From Zunongwangia profunda SM-A87 (GTDB lineage: Bacteria; Bacteroidota; Bacteroidia; Flavobacteriales; Flavobacteriaceae): a stretch of 64,000 nt of DNA. The position numbers and the translations under genes were made by a program. A model generated the notes under the pieces. That model was not told the origin of the DNA and did not search any database. It saw only the letters and a program-made list of their open reading frames with translations. Positions 17,144 to 25,633 of this stretch are shown here, in pieces. The stretch's first letter is position 1. Each line of letters begins with the position of its first letter. The stretch is from contig NC_014041.1 in the NCBI RefSeq assembly GCF_000023465.1, positions 698,501 through 762,500 of the forward strand. Reading direction: 5' to 3'.

Positions 17144-17173
17144 TTGTTAATTATATATTATCAACTATTTTTG
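17144..17173 (+). promoter_or_regulatory. Strong promoter for the copper island, possibly leaderless
   Basis: TTG at 17144-17146, then exactly 19 nt, then TATTTTTG at 17166-17173, an ideal Bacteroidota -33/-7 pair. The expected transcription start, about 7 nt further, coincides with the ATG at 17180, so the first gene may be translated from a leaderless mRNA. Confidence 0.75.
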
Positions 17174-17179
17174 TAATTC

Positions 17180-17593
17180 ATGAAAAAGGTTTTTTGTAAA
17201 ATAGTTGCTTCCATTTTAGCCGTTTTGGTGCTTTTTTCTACCTTATCTTTTACGGTAGATCAGCATTTCTGCGGAAGTTTTCTTGTAGATAGCGCTGTTT
17301 TTACAAAAGCAAAAACCTGCGGAATGGAGATGAGCTCTGCGGATTCTACTGAAGCTTCCATTACCAAAGAATCTTGTTGTACCAATAAAAAACTGGAAGT
17401 AAAAGGTCAGGATGAACTGAAGCAGAACTTCAATACTCTCGATTTTCAGCAGCAAGTATTTATTACTGGTTTGGTATATGCTTACCTAAAGTTATTTGAG
17501 GTTTCAGAACCAGATTTTATTCCTTTTAAAGATTACTCTCCGCCAAAGCTTGTCTGTAATATTCAGTTACAGGATCAGGTTTTCCTTATTTGA
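17180..17593 (+). CDS. HYC_CC_PP-type small exported protein
   Basis: This 137-residue protein has an N-terminal signal or anchor (residues 4-25), the motif QHFCGS (Cys31), a Cys-Cys pair (SCC, residues 65-67) and a Pro-Pro motif in DYSPPKLV. These are the features that name the HYC_CC_PP family of Bacteroidota, often found just upstream of CusA-type pumps. The conserved Cys and His suggest metal contact outside the cytoplasm, but no activity is known to me. Here it opens the copper/silver island, 106 nt upstream of cusA, behind a near-ideal promoter. Confidence 0.85.
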   Translation: MKKVFCKIVASILAVLVLFSTLSFTVDQHFCGSFLVDSAVFTKAKTCGMEMSSADSTEASITKESCCTNKKLEVKGQDELKQNFNTLDFQQQVFITGLVYAYLKLFEVSEPDFIPFKDYSPPKLVCNIQLQDQVFLI

Positions 17594-17698
17594 TCAAAAC
17601 ATATTTTCAATTTAGAAGCATTCGCCCGTTATGGTGGTTTTGCTATGCCTTTTTTAGGCTAAGATGATGTGTTTTTTTAAGATCAAATAAATCTTTTT

Positions 17699-20600
17699 AT
17701 GCTGAACAAGAGCATTAAATTTTTAATAGAAAATAAGCTGGTTGCCGTTATCCTACTTTTGGTTTTAGTGGGATGGGGTGTGGTTAATGCACCATTTAAC
17801 TGGGAGAAGGCTCGAATAGCTAGAGGAATACCAAGAAATCCGGTAGCGGTAGATGCTATTCCCGATATTGGTGAAAATCAACAGATTGTTTTTACAAAAT
17901 GGGAAGGTCGTTCCCCACAGGATATTGAGGATCAGATCACCTATCCTTTAACGACTTCTTTGTTGGGTATTCCCGGAGTAAAAACGATTCGAAGTGCTTC
18001 GATGTTTGGCTTTTCAAGCATCTATATCATTTTTGAAGAAGAGGTAGAATTCTACTGGAGCCGAAGCCGGATACTGGAAAAATTGAACTCTCTTCCGGCT
18101 GGACTATTACCCGAAGGAGTAAACCCTTCTTTAGGACCCGATGCGACCGCTTTAGGGCAAATTTACTGGTATACTTTAGAAGGTCGTGATAAAGAAGGTA
18201 ATGTTACGGGTGGCTGGGATCTTCAGGAATTACGAAGTATTCAGGATTTTTATGTGAAATATGCACTGTCTAGTGCTGGAGGTGTTTCAGAAGTGGCTTC
18301 TATTGGCGGTTATGTTCAGGAGTATCAAATTGATGTAAACCCTGAAAAAATGCGTCAATATAAGGTGAGCCTTCAGGATGTGGTTAAAGGGGTTAAAGAA
18401 AGTAATCGTGAGATTGGTGCACAGACTTTAGAAATCAATCAGGCTGAATATTTAGTTCGTGGCCTGGGTTATGTGAAGTCTATTGATGATATCGAAAATG
18501 CAGTGGTTGCTTCTAAGGATTTTTCAGCATTAAAAGTCAGTGATGTCGCTAATGTTTCAATAGGTCCTGCAGCACGACGCGGAATTTTAGATAAAGAGGG
18601 CGCAGAGGTTGTTGGAGGAGTTGTGGTGGCTCGTAATGGAGCCAATCCTATGGAGGTTATTCAAAATGTAAAAGATAAAATCGCTTCAATTAGTGGAGGT
18701 TTGCCTTCTAAGGAACTGACCGATGGCACCACTTCGCAACTTACGATTGTACCTTTCTACGATCGATCTGAACTAATCCAGGAAACTTTAGGGACTTTAA
18801 ACGAAGCACTGAGTTTGGAGATTTTAATCACCATTTTTGTGATCGTGATTATGGTGTTTAACCTTCGAGCTTCTATTCTTATTTCAGGTTTACTTCCGGT
18901 AGCGGTATTGATGGTATTCATCGCGATGAAAATTTTTAATGTTGATGCCAATATCGTAGCGCTCTCAGGAATTGCAATTGCCATAGGGACGATGGTCGAT
19001 GTTGGTGTAATCCTTTCAGAAAATATTATTCGGCATTTAGAAGAAAACGAAGCAGAACTACCAACAAACACCGTGGTTTATAATGCCACTACTGAAGTTT
19101 CTGGCGCGATCATCACTGCGGTTTTAACCACCATTATTAGTTTTATTCCGGTATTTACGATGGTAGGGGCTGAAGGAAAATTATTCCGCCCACTTGCCTT
19201 TACCAAAACTATGGCACTTACCGCTTCGATTATAGTAGCACTATTCTTAATTCCGCCGTTTGCAGCCAGTATATTCAAAAAAAGAGAAACACGAAAAAAC
19301 TTCAATTTAGCCATTCAGGCACTATTGATATTGGCCGGAATTGTAATGATTTTTTATGGATTTTGGATAGGCCTAATTCTAATTGGTTTAGGGATAGCCG
19401 GGATTCTAAAAGCGCAAAACATCACCTCAGAAAAGCAACATAACTGGTTGGTTGTAGGTGTTATCGCGACCGCTATTGTATTTATGCTGGCTGTATTTTG
19501 GCGCCCACTTGGATTAGATACTTCGATATTTTGGAATGTGATCATGGTGGCGATCATTTGTTTTGGTTTATTGTTTGTCTTCAATCTTTTTAAAAACAGT
19601 TACACCCGCATCTTACACTGGGCATTAGCCAATAAAATATTATTTCTTGTTTTTCCATTGGCGATCATCATTGCCGGATTTACAATAATGCGAAACACGG
19701 GAGAAGAATTTATGCCTTCACTTAATGAAGGTTCGTTTTTACTGATGCCAACCTCGATGCCACATGCCGGAGTTGCCGAAAATAAACGGATTTTACAACA
19801 ATTAGATATGGCCGTAGCCAGCATTCCTGAAGTGAAAACCGTGGTTGGAAAAGCAGGTAGGACCGAGTCGGCATTAGATCCCGCACCACTGAACATGTAT
19901 GAAAATATTATTCAGTATAAACCGGAATACGCATTAAATGCGAACGGAGAGAAACAACGTTTTAAAGTTAACGAAGATGGATATTTTGTATTAAAGGATG
20001 GAAGTGTATGTGCAAATTCAAACCTAAAAACCGAACAGACTTCAAAGGTCTCCAAAACCTGTAAGGTTTCCCAGTTAATCCCAGATGAAAATGGGGAATA
20101 CTATAGAAATTGGCGACCGCATATAAAATCCCCTAATGACATCTGGAACGAAATTTCAGCAGCGACAAAATTACCGGGAATTACCTCAGCACCTAAATTA
20201 CAACCTATCGAAACCCGACTGGTAATGTTGCAAACCGGGATGCGCGCACCTATGGGAATTAAAGTGCGGGGTCAGGATTTAAGGCAAATTGAAGCTTTCG
20301 GGATGAAGCTCGAAGAAATCCTAAAAGAAGCTGAAGGCGTTAAAGATGAGGCTGTTTTTGCAGATCGTATTGTTGGGAAGCCATATTTATTGATGGATAT
20401 TAAGCGCGATAGATTAGCGCGTTATGGAATTTCAGTTAGTGACGTTCAGGATGTTTTGGAAGTGGCTGTTGGTGGAAAAATGTTAAGTCAGACGGTTGAA
20501 GGTCGCGAGCGTTATTCAGTGAGAGTACGCTATCCAAGAGAACTTCGGGATTCGCCAGAAGATTTAAAAGATATTTATGTTCCGGTAGAGAACGGGCAGC

Positions 20601-21430
20601 CGGTTCCATTAAATGAACTCGTAGAAATTCGCTATGAAAAAGGGCCGCAGGTGATAAAAAGTGAAGATACATTTTTAATAGGCTATGTGCTTTTTGATAA
20701 AATGGAGGGCTTTGCTGAGGTGGATGTCGTGGAGAATGCGCAAAAAACCATTCAGCAGAAAATAGAGGCTGGGGAGTTAAAAGTGCCGAAGGGAATTAAT
20801 TATGAATTTACAGGGAATTATGAGAATCAGCTTCGCGCCTCCAAAACATTGTCGATCGTAGTGCCGCTTGCATTGTTGATCATTTTTATGATCCTGTATT
20901 TTCAATTTAAATCGGTAACCACTTCATTTATTGTGTTTACCGGAATTGCTGTTGCCTTTGGAGGCGGATTTATCATGATCTGGTTGTATGGGCAGGACTG
21001 GTTTTTAAATTTCAGCTTGTTTGGTGAAAATCTTCGGAACCTATTCCAAATGCATACCATCAATTTAAGTGTCGCGGTTTGGGTTGGCTTTATTGCGCTG
21101 TTTGGTATTGCAACTGACGACGGTGTGGTTATGGCCACTTATCTCACACAAACTTTTAGTAAAAATGAACCGGATACTATCAAATCAATTCGTGCTTCAG
21201 TTGTGGAAGCCGGAGAAAAAAGAATTCGTCCTTGTTTAATGACTACCGCCACAACAATTTTAGCGCTATTGCCGGTTTTAACAAGTACTGGACGTGGTAG
21301 TGATATTATGATTCCCATGGCAATACCAAGTTTTGGCGGGATGGTATTCGCTTTAATCACGCTATTTGTCGTACCGGTATTGTTTTGCTGGAAAAAAGAA
21401 TTGAAGTTGAAAAGAGAAGTGAGTAGTTAG
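17699..21430 (+). CDS. cusA: CusA/CzcA-type heavy-metal efflux RND pump
   Basis: This is the inner-membrane proton-driven pump of a tripartite Cu(I)/Ag(I) exporter. At 1243 residues it is about 200 longer than E. coli CusA. TM4 reads AIGTMVDVGVILSENI, with a single Asp and the Glu as in CusA rather than the extra Asp of CzcA, which favours monovalent copper/silver. Methionine-rich segments FLLMPTSM and MLQTGMRAPMG suit thioether transfer of the metal. Two additions stand out. About 95 residues with three or four extra hydrophobic spans sit between the two RND halves (about 532-628). A hydrophilic insert near 745-800 includes a repeat-derived stretch. The C-terminus FCWKKELKLKRE ends in the cytoplasm. 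It precedes tolC and cusB on the same strand. Confidence 0.95.
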   Translation: MLNKSIKFLIENKLVAVILLLVLVGWGVVNAPFNWEKARIARGIPRNPVAVDAIPDIGENQQIVFTKWEGRSPQDIEDQITYPLTTSLLGIPGVKTIRSASMFGFSSIYIIFEEEVEFYWSRSRILEKLNSLPAGLLPEGVNPSLGPDATALGQIYWYTLEGRDKEGNVTGGWDLQELRSIQDFYVKYALSSAGGVSEVASIGGYVQEYQIDVNPEKMRQYKVSLQDVVKGVKESNREIGAQTLEINQAEYLVRGLGYVKSIDDIENAVVASKDFSALKVSDVANVSIGPAARRGILDKEGAEVVGGVVVARNGANPMEVIQNVKDKIASISGGLPSKELTDGTTSQLTIVPFYDRSELIQETLGTLNEALSLEILITIFVIVIMVFNLRASILISGLLPVAVLMVFIAMKIFNVDANIVALSGIAIAIGTMVDVGVILSENIIRHLEENEAELPTNTVVYNATTEVSGAIITAVLTTIISFIPVFTMVGAEGKLFRPLAFTKTMALTASIIVALFLIPPFAASIFKKRETRKNFNLAIQALLILAGIVMIFYGFWIGLILIGLGIAGILKAQNITSEKQHNWLVVGVIATAIVFMLAVFWRPLGLDTSIFWNVIMVAIICFGLLFVFNLFKNSYTRILHWALANKILFLVFPLAIIIAGFTIMRNTGEEFMPSLNEGSFLLMPTSMPHAGVAENKRILQQLDMAVASIPEVKTVVGKAGRTESALDPAPLNMYENIIQYKPEYALNANGEKQRFKVNEDGYFVLKDGSVCANSNLKTEQTSKVSKTCKVSQLIPDENGEYYRNWRPHIKSPNDIWNEISAATKLPGITSAPKLQPIETRLVMLQTGMRAPMGIKVRGQDLRQIEAFGMKLEEILKEAEGVKDEAVFADRIVGKPYLLMDIKRDRLARYGISVSDVQDVLEVAVGGKMLSQTVEGRERYSVRVRYPRELRDSPEDLKDIYVPVENGQPVPLNELVEIRYEKGPQVIKSEDTFLIGYVLFDKMEGFAEVDVVENAQKTIQQKIEAGELKVPKGINYEFTGNYENQLRASKTLSIVVPLALLIIFMILYFQFKSVTTSFIVFTGIAVAFGGGFIMIWLYGQDWFLNFSLFGENLRNLFQMHTINLSVAVWVGFIALFGIATDDGVVMATYLTQTFSKNEPDTIKSIRASVVEAGEKRIRPCLMTTATTILALLPVLTSTGRGSDIMIPMAIPSFGGMVFALITLFVVPVLFCWKKELKLKREVSS
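20034..20074 (+). repeat. Palindromic repeat-like segment inside cusA
   Basis: Two adjacent short inverted repeats, AGACTT-CAA-AGGTCT (one mismatch) and AAACCT-GTA-AGGTTT, sit in frame inside cusA and encode roughly QTSKVSKTCKVSQ. They look like an intergenic REP-type unit that entered a coding region. Confidence 0.5.
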
Positions 21431-21560
21431 AATTGAGACCGCTTCGCTGTTAGAAAATAGAGAATAGACAATTTGAAGATGTGTTAATTTGAAAATGTGA
21501 TGAAATAATCAAGACTAGAATATTTTGAATGCAAAATGTTGAATTTTGAATCAATTTTTT

Positions 21561-21659
21561 TGTCATTTCGACTGAAGCGGAGCGTAATGGAGAAATCTTT
21601 AGTTTCAGTTCTTATTGAAAATAGATTTCTCGACTCGTGCCTCGCTCGAAATGACGACA
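21561..21659. repeat. REP-like palindromic element upstream of tolC
   Basis: Ends are inverted copies: GTCATTTCGA...GAGAAATCT on the left and AGATTTCTC...TCGAAATGAC on the right, around a short AT-rich loop. It lies in the 349-nt gap between cusA and tolC, which otherwise holds no gene. Such elements could form an mRNA hairpin between pump and channel genes. Confidence 0.75.
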
Positions 21660-21727
21660 GGTTTTAGATAAGTAATTTTGATTGGAACATGAAACAAAAC
21701 TTTAAATGAAAAAGGAAAATAAACTGA

Positions 21728-21757
21728 TGGCTAAAAGCTGGCAGCTAAAAGCTGAAA
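21728..21757 (+). repeat. Direct repeat GCTAAAAGCTG, 14-nt period
   Basis: GCTAAAAGCTG occurs twice, separated by GCA, directly before the likely original signal-peptide start of tolC. The period is two heptamers, like other repeats in this window. Confidence 0.7.
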
Positions 21758-21779
21758 AAGCATATAAAACTTTCCTTTT

Positions 21780-22994
21780 TTGGTTATGTTGCTGCTTTGT
21801 TTGGCAACCCAAGCACAACAACTAGAATCTTATGTTTTGGAAGCGCAGGATAATAGTCCGGCAATTGATGCTTTACGGGCAAAATACGATATCTCCAGGG
21901 AACAAATCAATGCGGTAAATACTTTGCCAAATACCGAATTTGCAGCAGGTTATTTTGTAAGTGAGCCGGAAACCAGAACCGGGCCACAGCAGGCTAAATT
22001 TTCAGTAAAGCAAATGTTTCCTTGGTTTGGAACAATTTCGGCAAGACAGGATTATGCGAGTGCGCTGGCCCAACAAGATAATATTGAAGTAGGTATCGCT
22101 TTAGGGAAGCTAAGATTATCGGTTTCTAAGACCTATTTTCAGTTGTATGAACTTCAAGAAAAAATTAAAGTAGTTAAAGAGAATATTGAGTTGCTGAAAG
22201 TTTATGAGGAGTTGGTGCTAAAAGGAGTTGAAGTGGATAAAGCCAGTGCTGTAGATGTGCTGCAGTTAAAAATGCGACAAAATAAGCTAGAAGATCAGCA
22301 ATTGAGTCTTCAAAATCAACTAACGTCGGGAAAAGTGGCGTTTAATCGATTGCTGAATAAAGAAAATAATGCTTTGGTAGAAATAGCGGATACCTTGGAA
22401 TTACCTTCAGAAGATATTCAGGTTTCGGCAATAAAAGTTCATCCTGAATTATCAAAATTTGATGAAAATCTGGAAAGTATTGATTTTGCTGAAGCGATCA
22501 ATAAAAAAGAATCGGCTCCGCAGTTCGGTTTAGGTATTGATTATATCAATGTAGGAACACGCACTGATATGGCAATTCCCAATTCTGATAGCTATCGGAA
22601 TGGGAAAGATATTGTGATGCCCATGCTTTCGTTTTCGATCCCGATTTTCAACAATAAATATTCATCGGTTACGGCACAAAATGAATTGCGTAAAAAGCAA
22701 ATTTCAGCAAATAAAACTCAGCGATTAAATGAACTGGAAAGTAGCTTGTCAAATGCAGTATCAATGCGTAATTCAGCTCGAAATTCCGTTGAAATTCAAC
22801 TTCGGAATATTGCCTTGACAAAAGATGCGGAGGATATTTTGATGCGCAGTTACGAAAGTGAAAGTTTGGATTTTAGGGATGTGTTGGATATTCAGGAAAT
22901 GCAGTTGGATTACCAGATGAAATTAATAGAATCCTTAAGCAATTATTTTCAGCAAGCGGCGATGATTCAGTATTTAGTGATTAGTAATGAGTAG
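21780..22994 (+). CDS. TolC-family outer membrane channel
   Basis: This is the outer-membrane exit duct for the CusA-CusB pump. The roughly 404-residue protein shows long amphipathic coiled coils (for example LQEKIKVVKENIELLKVYEELV) and the paired repeat structure of the family. The start is uncertain. TTG at 21780 or ATG at 21786 gives only the short hydrophobic MLLLCLATQAQQ with no positive lead. If one T were removed from the T6 run at 21776-21781, the frame would extend back to KKHIKLSFLVMLLLCLATQAQQ, a perfect signal peptide, although its first codon would then be CTG. So the 5' end may carry a frameshift plus a start codon lost in the neighbouring direct repeat. The rest of the gene is intact. 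Confidence 0.85.
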   Translation: MVMLLLCLATQAQQLESYVLEAQDNSPAIDALRAKYDISREQINAVNTLPNTEFAAGYFVSEPETRTGPQQAKFSVKQMFPWFGTISARQDYASALAQQDNIEVGIALGKLRLSVSKTYFQLYELQEKIKVVKENIELLKVYEELVLKGVEVDKASAVDVLQLKMRQNKLEDQQLSLQNQLTSGKVAFNRLLNKENNALVEIADTLELPSEDIQVSAIKVHPELSKFDENLESIDFAEAINKKESAPQFGLGIDYINVGTRTDMAIPNSDSYRNGKDIVMPMLSFSIPIFNNKYSSVTAQNELRKKQISANKTQRLNELESSLSNAVSMRNSARNSVEIQLRNIALTKDAEDILMRSYESESLDFRDVLDIQEMQLDYQMKLIESLSNYFQQAAMIQYLVISNE

Positions 22995-23028
22995 TTAGAG
23001 AAGAGAAGCAAGAATCAGGAGTTAAGAA

Positions 23029-23160
23029 TTATGAATGCTAAATGTTGAATTTTGATTGAATTTTTTGTCATGCTGAACTCGTCCACGATAGCTATTGAGA
23101 CAACATCTCATCAAGATTCTCGGAAGAGGAGTTTAAGATTCCGGATCAGGTCCGTAATGG
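23029..23160. repeat. Second repeat element, between tolC and cusB
   Basis: The segment AATGTTGAATTTTGA followed by a T-run and GTCAT copies the lead-in of the element upstream of tolC (21524-21566). After GTCAT it diverges into a different repeat-like sequence (TGCTGAACTCG...CATCTCATCAAGATTC). It fills most of the 214-nt tolC-cusB gap. Confidence 0.6.
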
Positions 23161-23208
23161 CTTAAGTTTCAAATTTTAAAAGAAAAAGCTAACGGCTAAA
23201 ATACGATT

Positions 23209-24900
23209 ATGAAAAAAACAATTATATACACAGGTTTGGCTTTGATCACTGGCCTTTTTGTTGGCTATTTGGTTTTTAGCGAAGTTGAAAATAAAACCGA
23301 AGAGGCGCATACTGAACATAATGCTTCAGAAGATACCATGTGGACCTGTTCTATGCATCCGCAGATTATGCAGCCAGAGCCTGGAGATTGCCCGATTTGT
23401 GGTATGGAACTCATCCCGGCAGATCAAAGTGATGCAACTATTGCAGGTTTTACGATGACTGAAAATGCGATGAAACTGGCAAATATCCAAACGACGATTG
23501 TTGGAACTTCTAACACAGACAAATCGGTTACTCTATCTGGAACCTTAGAGACTAATGAAGAATTAAATGCAGTGCAATCCTCGTATTTTGCCGGGAGAAT
23601 TGAACATCTTTTTATTAATACCACTGGTGAGCAGGTGAAGATTGGTCAAATTCTGGCAACAATTTATTCGCCCGATCTTGTTGCTGCTCAGCAGGAGTTG
23701 TTAACTGCGGTAAAGTTAAAAGGATCGCAACCCAAATTATACCAGGCGGTAAGAAATAAGTTAAAGAACTGGAAACTGAGCGATTCGCAAATCAATGCGA
23801 TCGAAGAAGGCGGAAGAGTAAAAGAGAATTTTCCTGTTTTTGCCTCAAATTCTGGTACGGTGACAGAAAAAATGGTAAACGAAGGGGATTACATAGATCG
23901 TGGGCAACCACTATATAAAGTAGCGAATCTTTCTGAGGTATGGGCGGAGTTTGATGCTTACGAGCAGCAATTATCGAACCTAAAAGAGGGCCAAAAACTT
24001 TATATTTCGGTAAATGCCTTTGCAGATAAAACTTTTAGCGGAACCATCGATTTTATAGATCCTATTTTGGACAATTCTTCCAGGACGACAAAGGTTCGGG
24101 TAGTTTTAGATAATCGCGATGGAAAACTAAAACCGGGAATGTTCGCAGAAGCGGCAATAAATATGGAAACTACTGAAAGTGAGCAGATCAGTATTCCAAA
24201 ATCGGCAGTAATGTGGACGGGAGAACGATCTATTGTGTATATAAAGACCAATCCAAATTTACCACAATTTGAAATGAAAGAAGTAACATTAGGGAGTGAA
24301 GTTGGCGATTTTTATCAAATTTTAGACGGGTTACAAAAAGGTGATGAAGTAGTAACTAACGGGACATTTACCGTGGATGCTGCGGCACAACTTCAAGGTA
24401 AAAAATCAATGATGAACCAGAATTCGGCAGATGAAGATGTAGCAATACAAATGAACTTACCTAAAAAATTTCAGTTGACGTTCAAACCGATGCTTCAGGA
24501 TTATTTAAATCTAAAAGATGCATTAGTGGCTAGTGATACCACTTTGGCAAAACAGACGGCGAAAAAAGCGTCAACCAAAATCAACAATACTGATACAGCA
24601 GAACTGAATCAAATGTTGGTATCTCATTTTAAAGTTATTCAGAATAAATTTAAAGCGATAAGTGCTTCCAACGACATTGCCGCGCAACGAGAAGAGTTTA
24701 TTATACTTTCGCAAAATATGATCGCGCTGGTATCGAATTTCGATGAGATAGAAGAGATGTATATTCAGCGCTGTCCAATGGCAAATAACAACAAAGGCGC
24801 AACATGGTTAAGTAAAAATAAAGATATTAAGAATCCATATTTTGGAGAGCAGATGCTAGGTTGCGGCGAAACAATAGATCGCTTACCATATAAGAATTAA
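23209..24900 (+). CDS. cusB: CusB-type periplasmic adaptor with metal-binding and DUF3347 domains
   Basis: This 563-residue membrane-fusion protein bridges the CusA pump and the TolC channel. It starts with a signal anchor (residues 5-25). Next is a heavy-metal-binding domain at about 45-70 (MWTCSMHP...[11 protein letters not shown]), followed by the hairpin, lipoyl-like and beta-barrel parts (NSGTVTEKMVNEGDYIDRGQ, ISIPKSAVMWTGERSIVYI). The last 150 residues or so form a DUF3347 domain ending in QRCPMANNNKG...NPYFGEQMLGCG. The Cys/Met/His-rich ends suggest it can pick up copper and hand it to CusA. The DUF3347 part recurs as a free lipoprotein in the next gene. The ATG at 23209 gives the clean anchor. 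Confidence 0.95.
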   Translation: MKKTIIYTGLALITGLFVGYLVFSEVENKTEEAHTEHNASEDTMWTCSMHPQIMQPEPGDCPICGMELIPADQSDATIAGFTMTENAMKLANIQTTIVGTSNTDKSVTLSGTLETNEELNAVQSSYFAGRIEHLFINTTGEQVKIGQILATIYSPDLVAAQQELLTAVKLKGSQPKLYQAVRNKLKNWKLSDSQINAIEEGGRVKENFPVFASNSGTVTEKMVNEGDYIDRGQPLYKVANLSEVWAEFDAYEQQLSNLKEGQKLYISVNAFADKTFSGTIDFIDPILDNSSRTTKVRVVLDNRDGKLKPGMFAEAAINMETTESEQISIPKSAVMWTGERSIVYIKTNPNLPQFEMKEVTLGSEVGDFYQILDGLQKGDEVVTNGTFTVDAAAQLQGKKSMMNQNSADEDVAIQMNLPKKFQLTFKPMLQDYLNLKDALVASDTTLAKQTAKKASTKINNTDTAELNQMLVSHFKVIQNKFKAISASNDIAAQREEFIILSQNMIALVSNFDEIEEMYIQRCPMANNNKGATWLSKNKDIKNPYFGEQMLGCGETIDRLPYKN

Positions 24901-25020
24901 AATAAACTTTAAAGAAAAGAAAACTAAAAGCAGCTGTATTTTGCAAAAAAAAAGAGCTCTAAAAAAATATAAATACAACCTTGAAAAATACCAAACTTTA
25001 TAAACTTTAAACTAAATTCT

Positions 25021-25575
25021 ATGAAACGTATACACAGAAATCTATTTTTTATCGCCTTTTCGGCAGGGATTATAAGCTTTACTAGCTGTAAGGAAAACAA
25101 GGAAACCTCTACAGAAACTTCGGATAAGGAAATGAAAGTGTCTCATGATGAAATAATGGATAACGAGACGCCAATGGAAATGAGCGGAGCTGAATTTAAT
25201 GATGAAAAAGTTGCGACAAATTACCAGTCTTATTTAGACTTGAAAAATGCTTTGGTCGCTAGCGATGCTGAGGCAGCCCAAGTGGCAGCTAAAAAACTAT
25301 CTGAAAATGGAGAAGATGATATTATAGAAGCAGCGACTAAAATTTCACATACATTGGATATAGAAACACAGCGTAAAGCTTTTTCAGAATTAACGCATAA
25401 TATGGAGCCTGTGTTAGAAAATGCAATTGCTTCTGCTGCGATTTACAAGCAATTTTGTCCAATGGCTTTTGAAGGAAAAGGAGATTACTGGTTTGCAAGT
25501 TCTAAAGACATTAATAATCCGTATTTTGGGGATAAAATGTTGCATTGCGGAAGGGTAGAAAAAATCATTCAATAA
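25021..25575 (+). CDS. DUF3347 lipoprotein
   Basis: This is a 184-residue exported protein with a lipobox-like FTSCKENK (Cys near residue 23), an acidic and Met-rich linker, then a DUF3347 domain to the end. The domain repeats the pattern seen at the end of CusB: YLDLKNALVASD near its start, KQFCPMAFEGKGDYW and NPYFGDKMLHCG at its end. The conserved CPM and CG ends are likely copper ligands. As a separate lipoprotein it could shuttle or buffer copper near the CusABC complex. It sits 120 nt after cusB and ends before a hairpin. Confidence 0.88.
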   Translation: MKRIHRNLFFIAFSAGIISFTSCKENKETSTETSDKEMKVSHDEIMDNETPMEMSGAEFNDEKVATNYQSYLDLKNALVASDAEAAQVAAKKLSENGEDDIIEAATKISHTLDIETQRKAFSELTHNMEPVLENAIASAAIYKQFCPMAFEGKGDYWFASSKDINNPYFGDKMLHCGRVEKIIQ

Positions 25576-25582
25576 AAGGTAT

Positions 25583-25619
25583 ATGATTCTCTCTTCCATA
25601 ATTTGGGTGAGAGAATCAT
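25583..25619 (+). terminator. Hairpin after the DUF3347 gene
   Basis: A perfect 11-bp stem ATGATTCTCTC/GAGAGAATCAT with a 15-nt loop starts 8 nt after the stop codon. The T-run after it is weak, so it may attenuate rather than fully stop transcription. The first possible ATG of the AraC gene lies inside this stem. Confidence 0.6.
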
Positions 25620-25633
25620 TTAAAATTAAAGTT

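Noticed and set aside
18757..21360. Several 70-100 codon minus-strand ORFs inside cusA
   Set aside because: They are antisense shadows produced by codon bias of a strongly coding gene.
25583..25633. ATG start for the AraC regulator
   Set aside because: It lies within an 11-bp hairpin that ends the previous gene; TTG at 25634 fits the domain better, though the longer form is not excluded.
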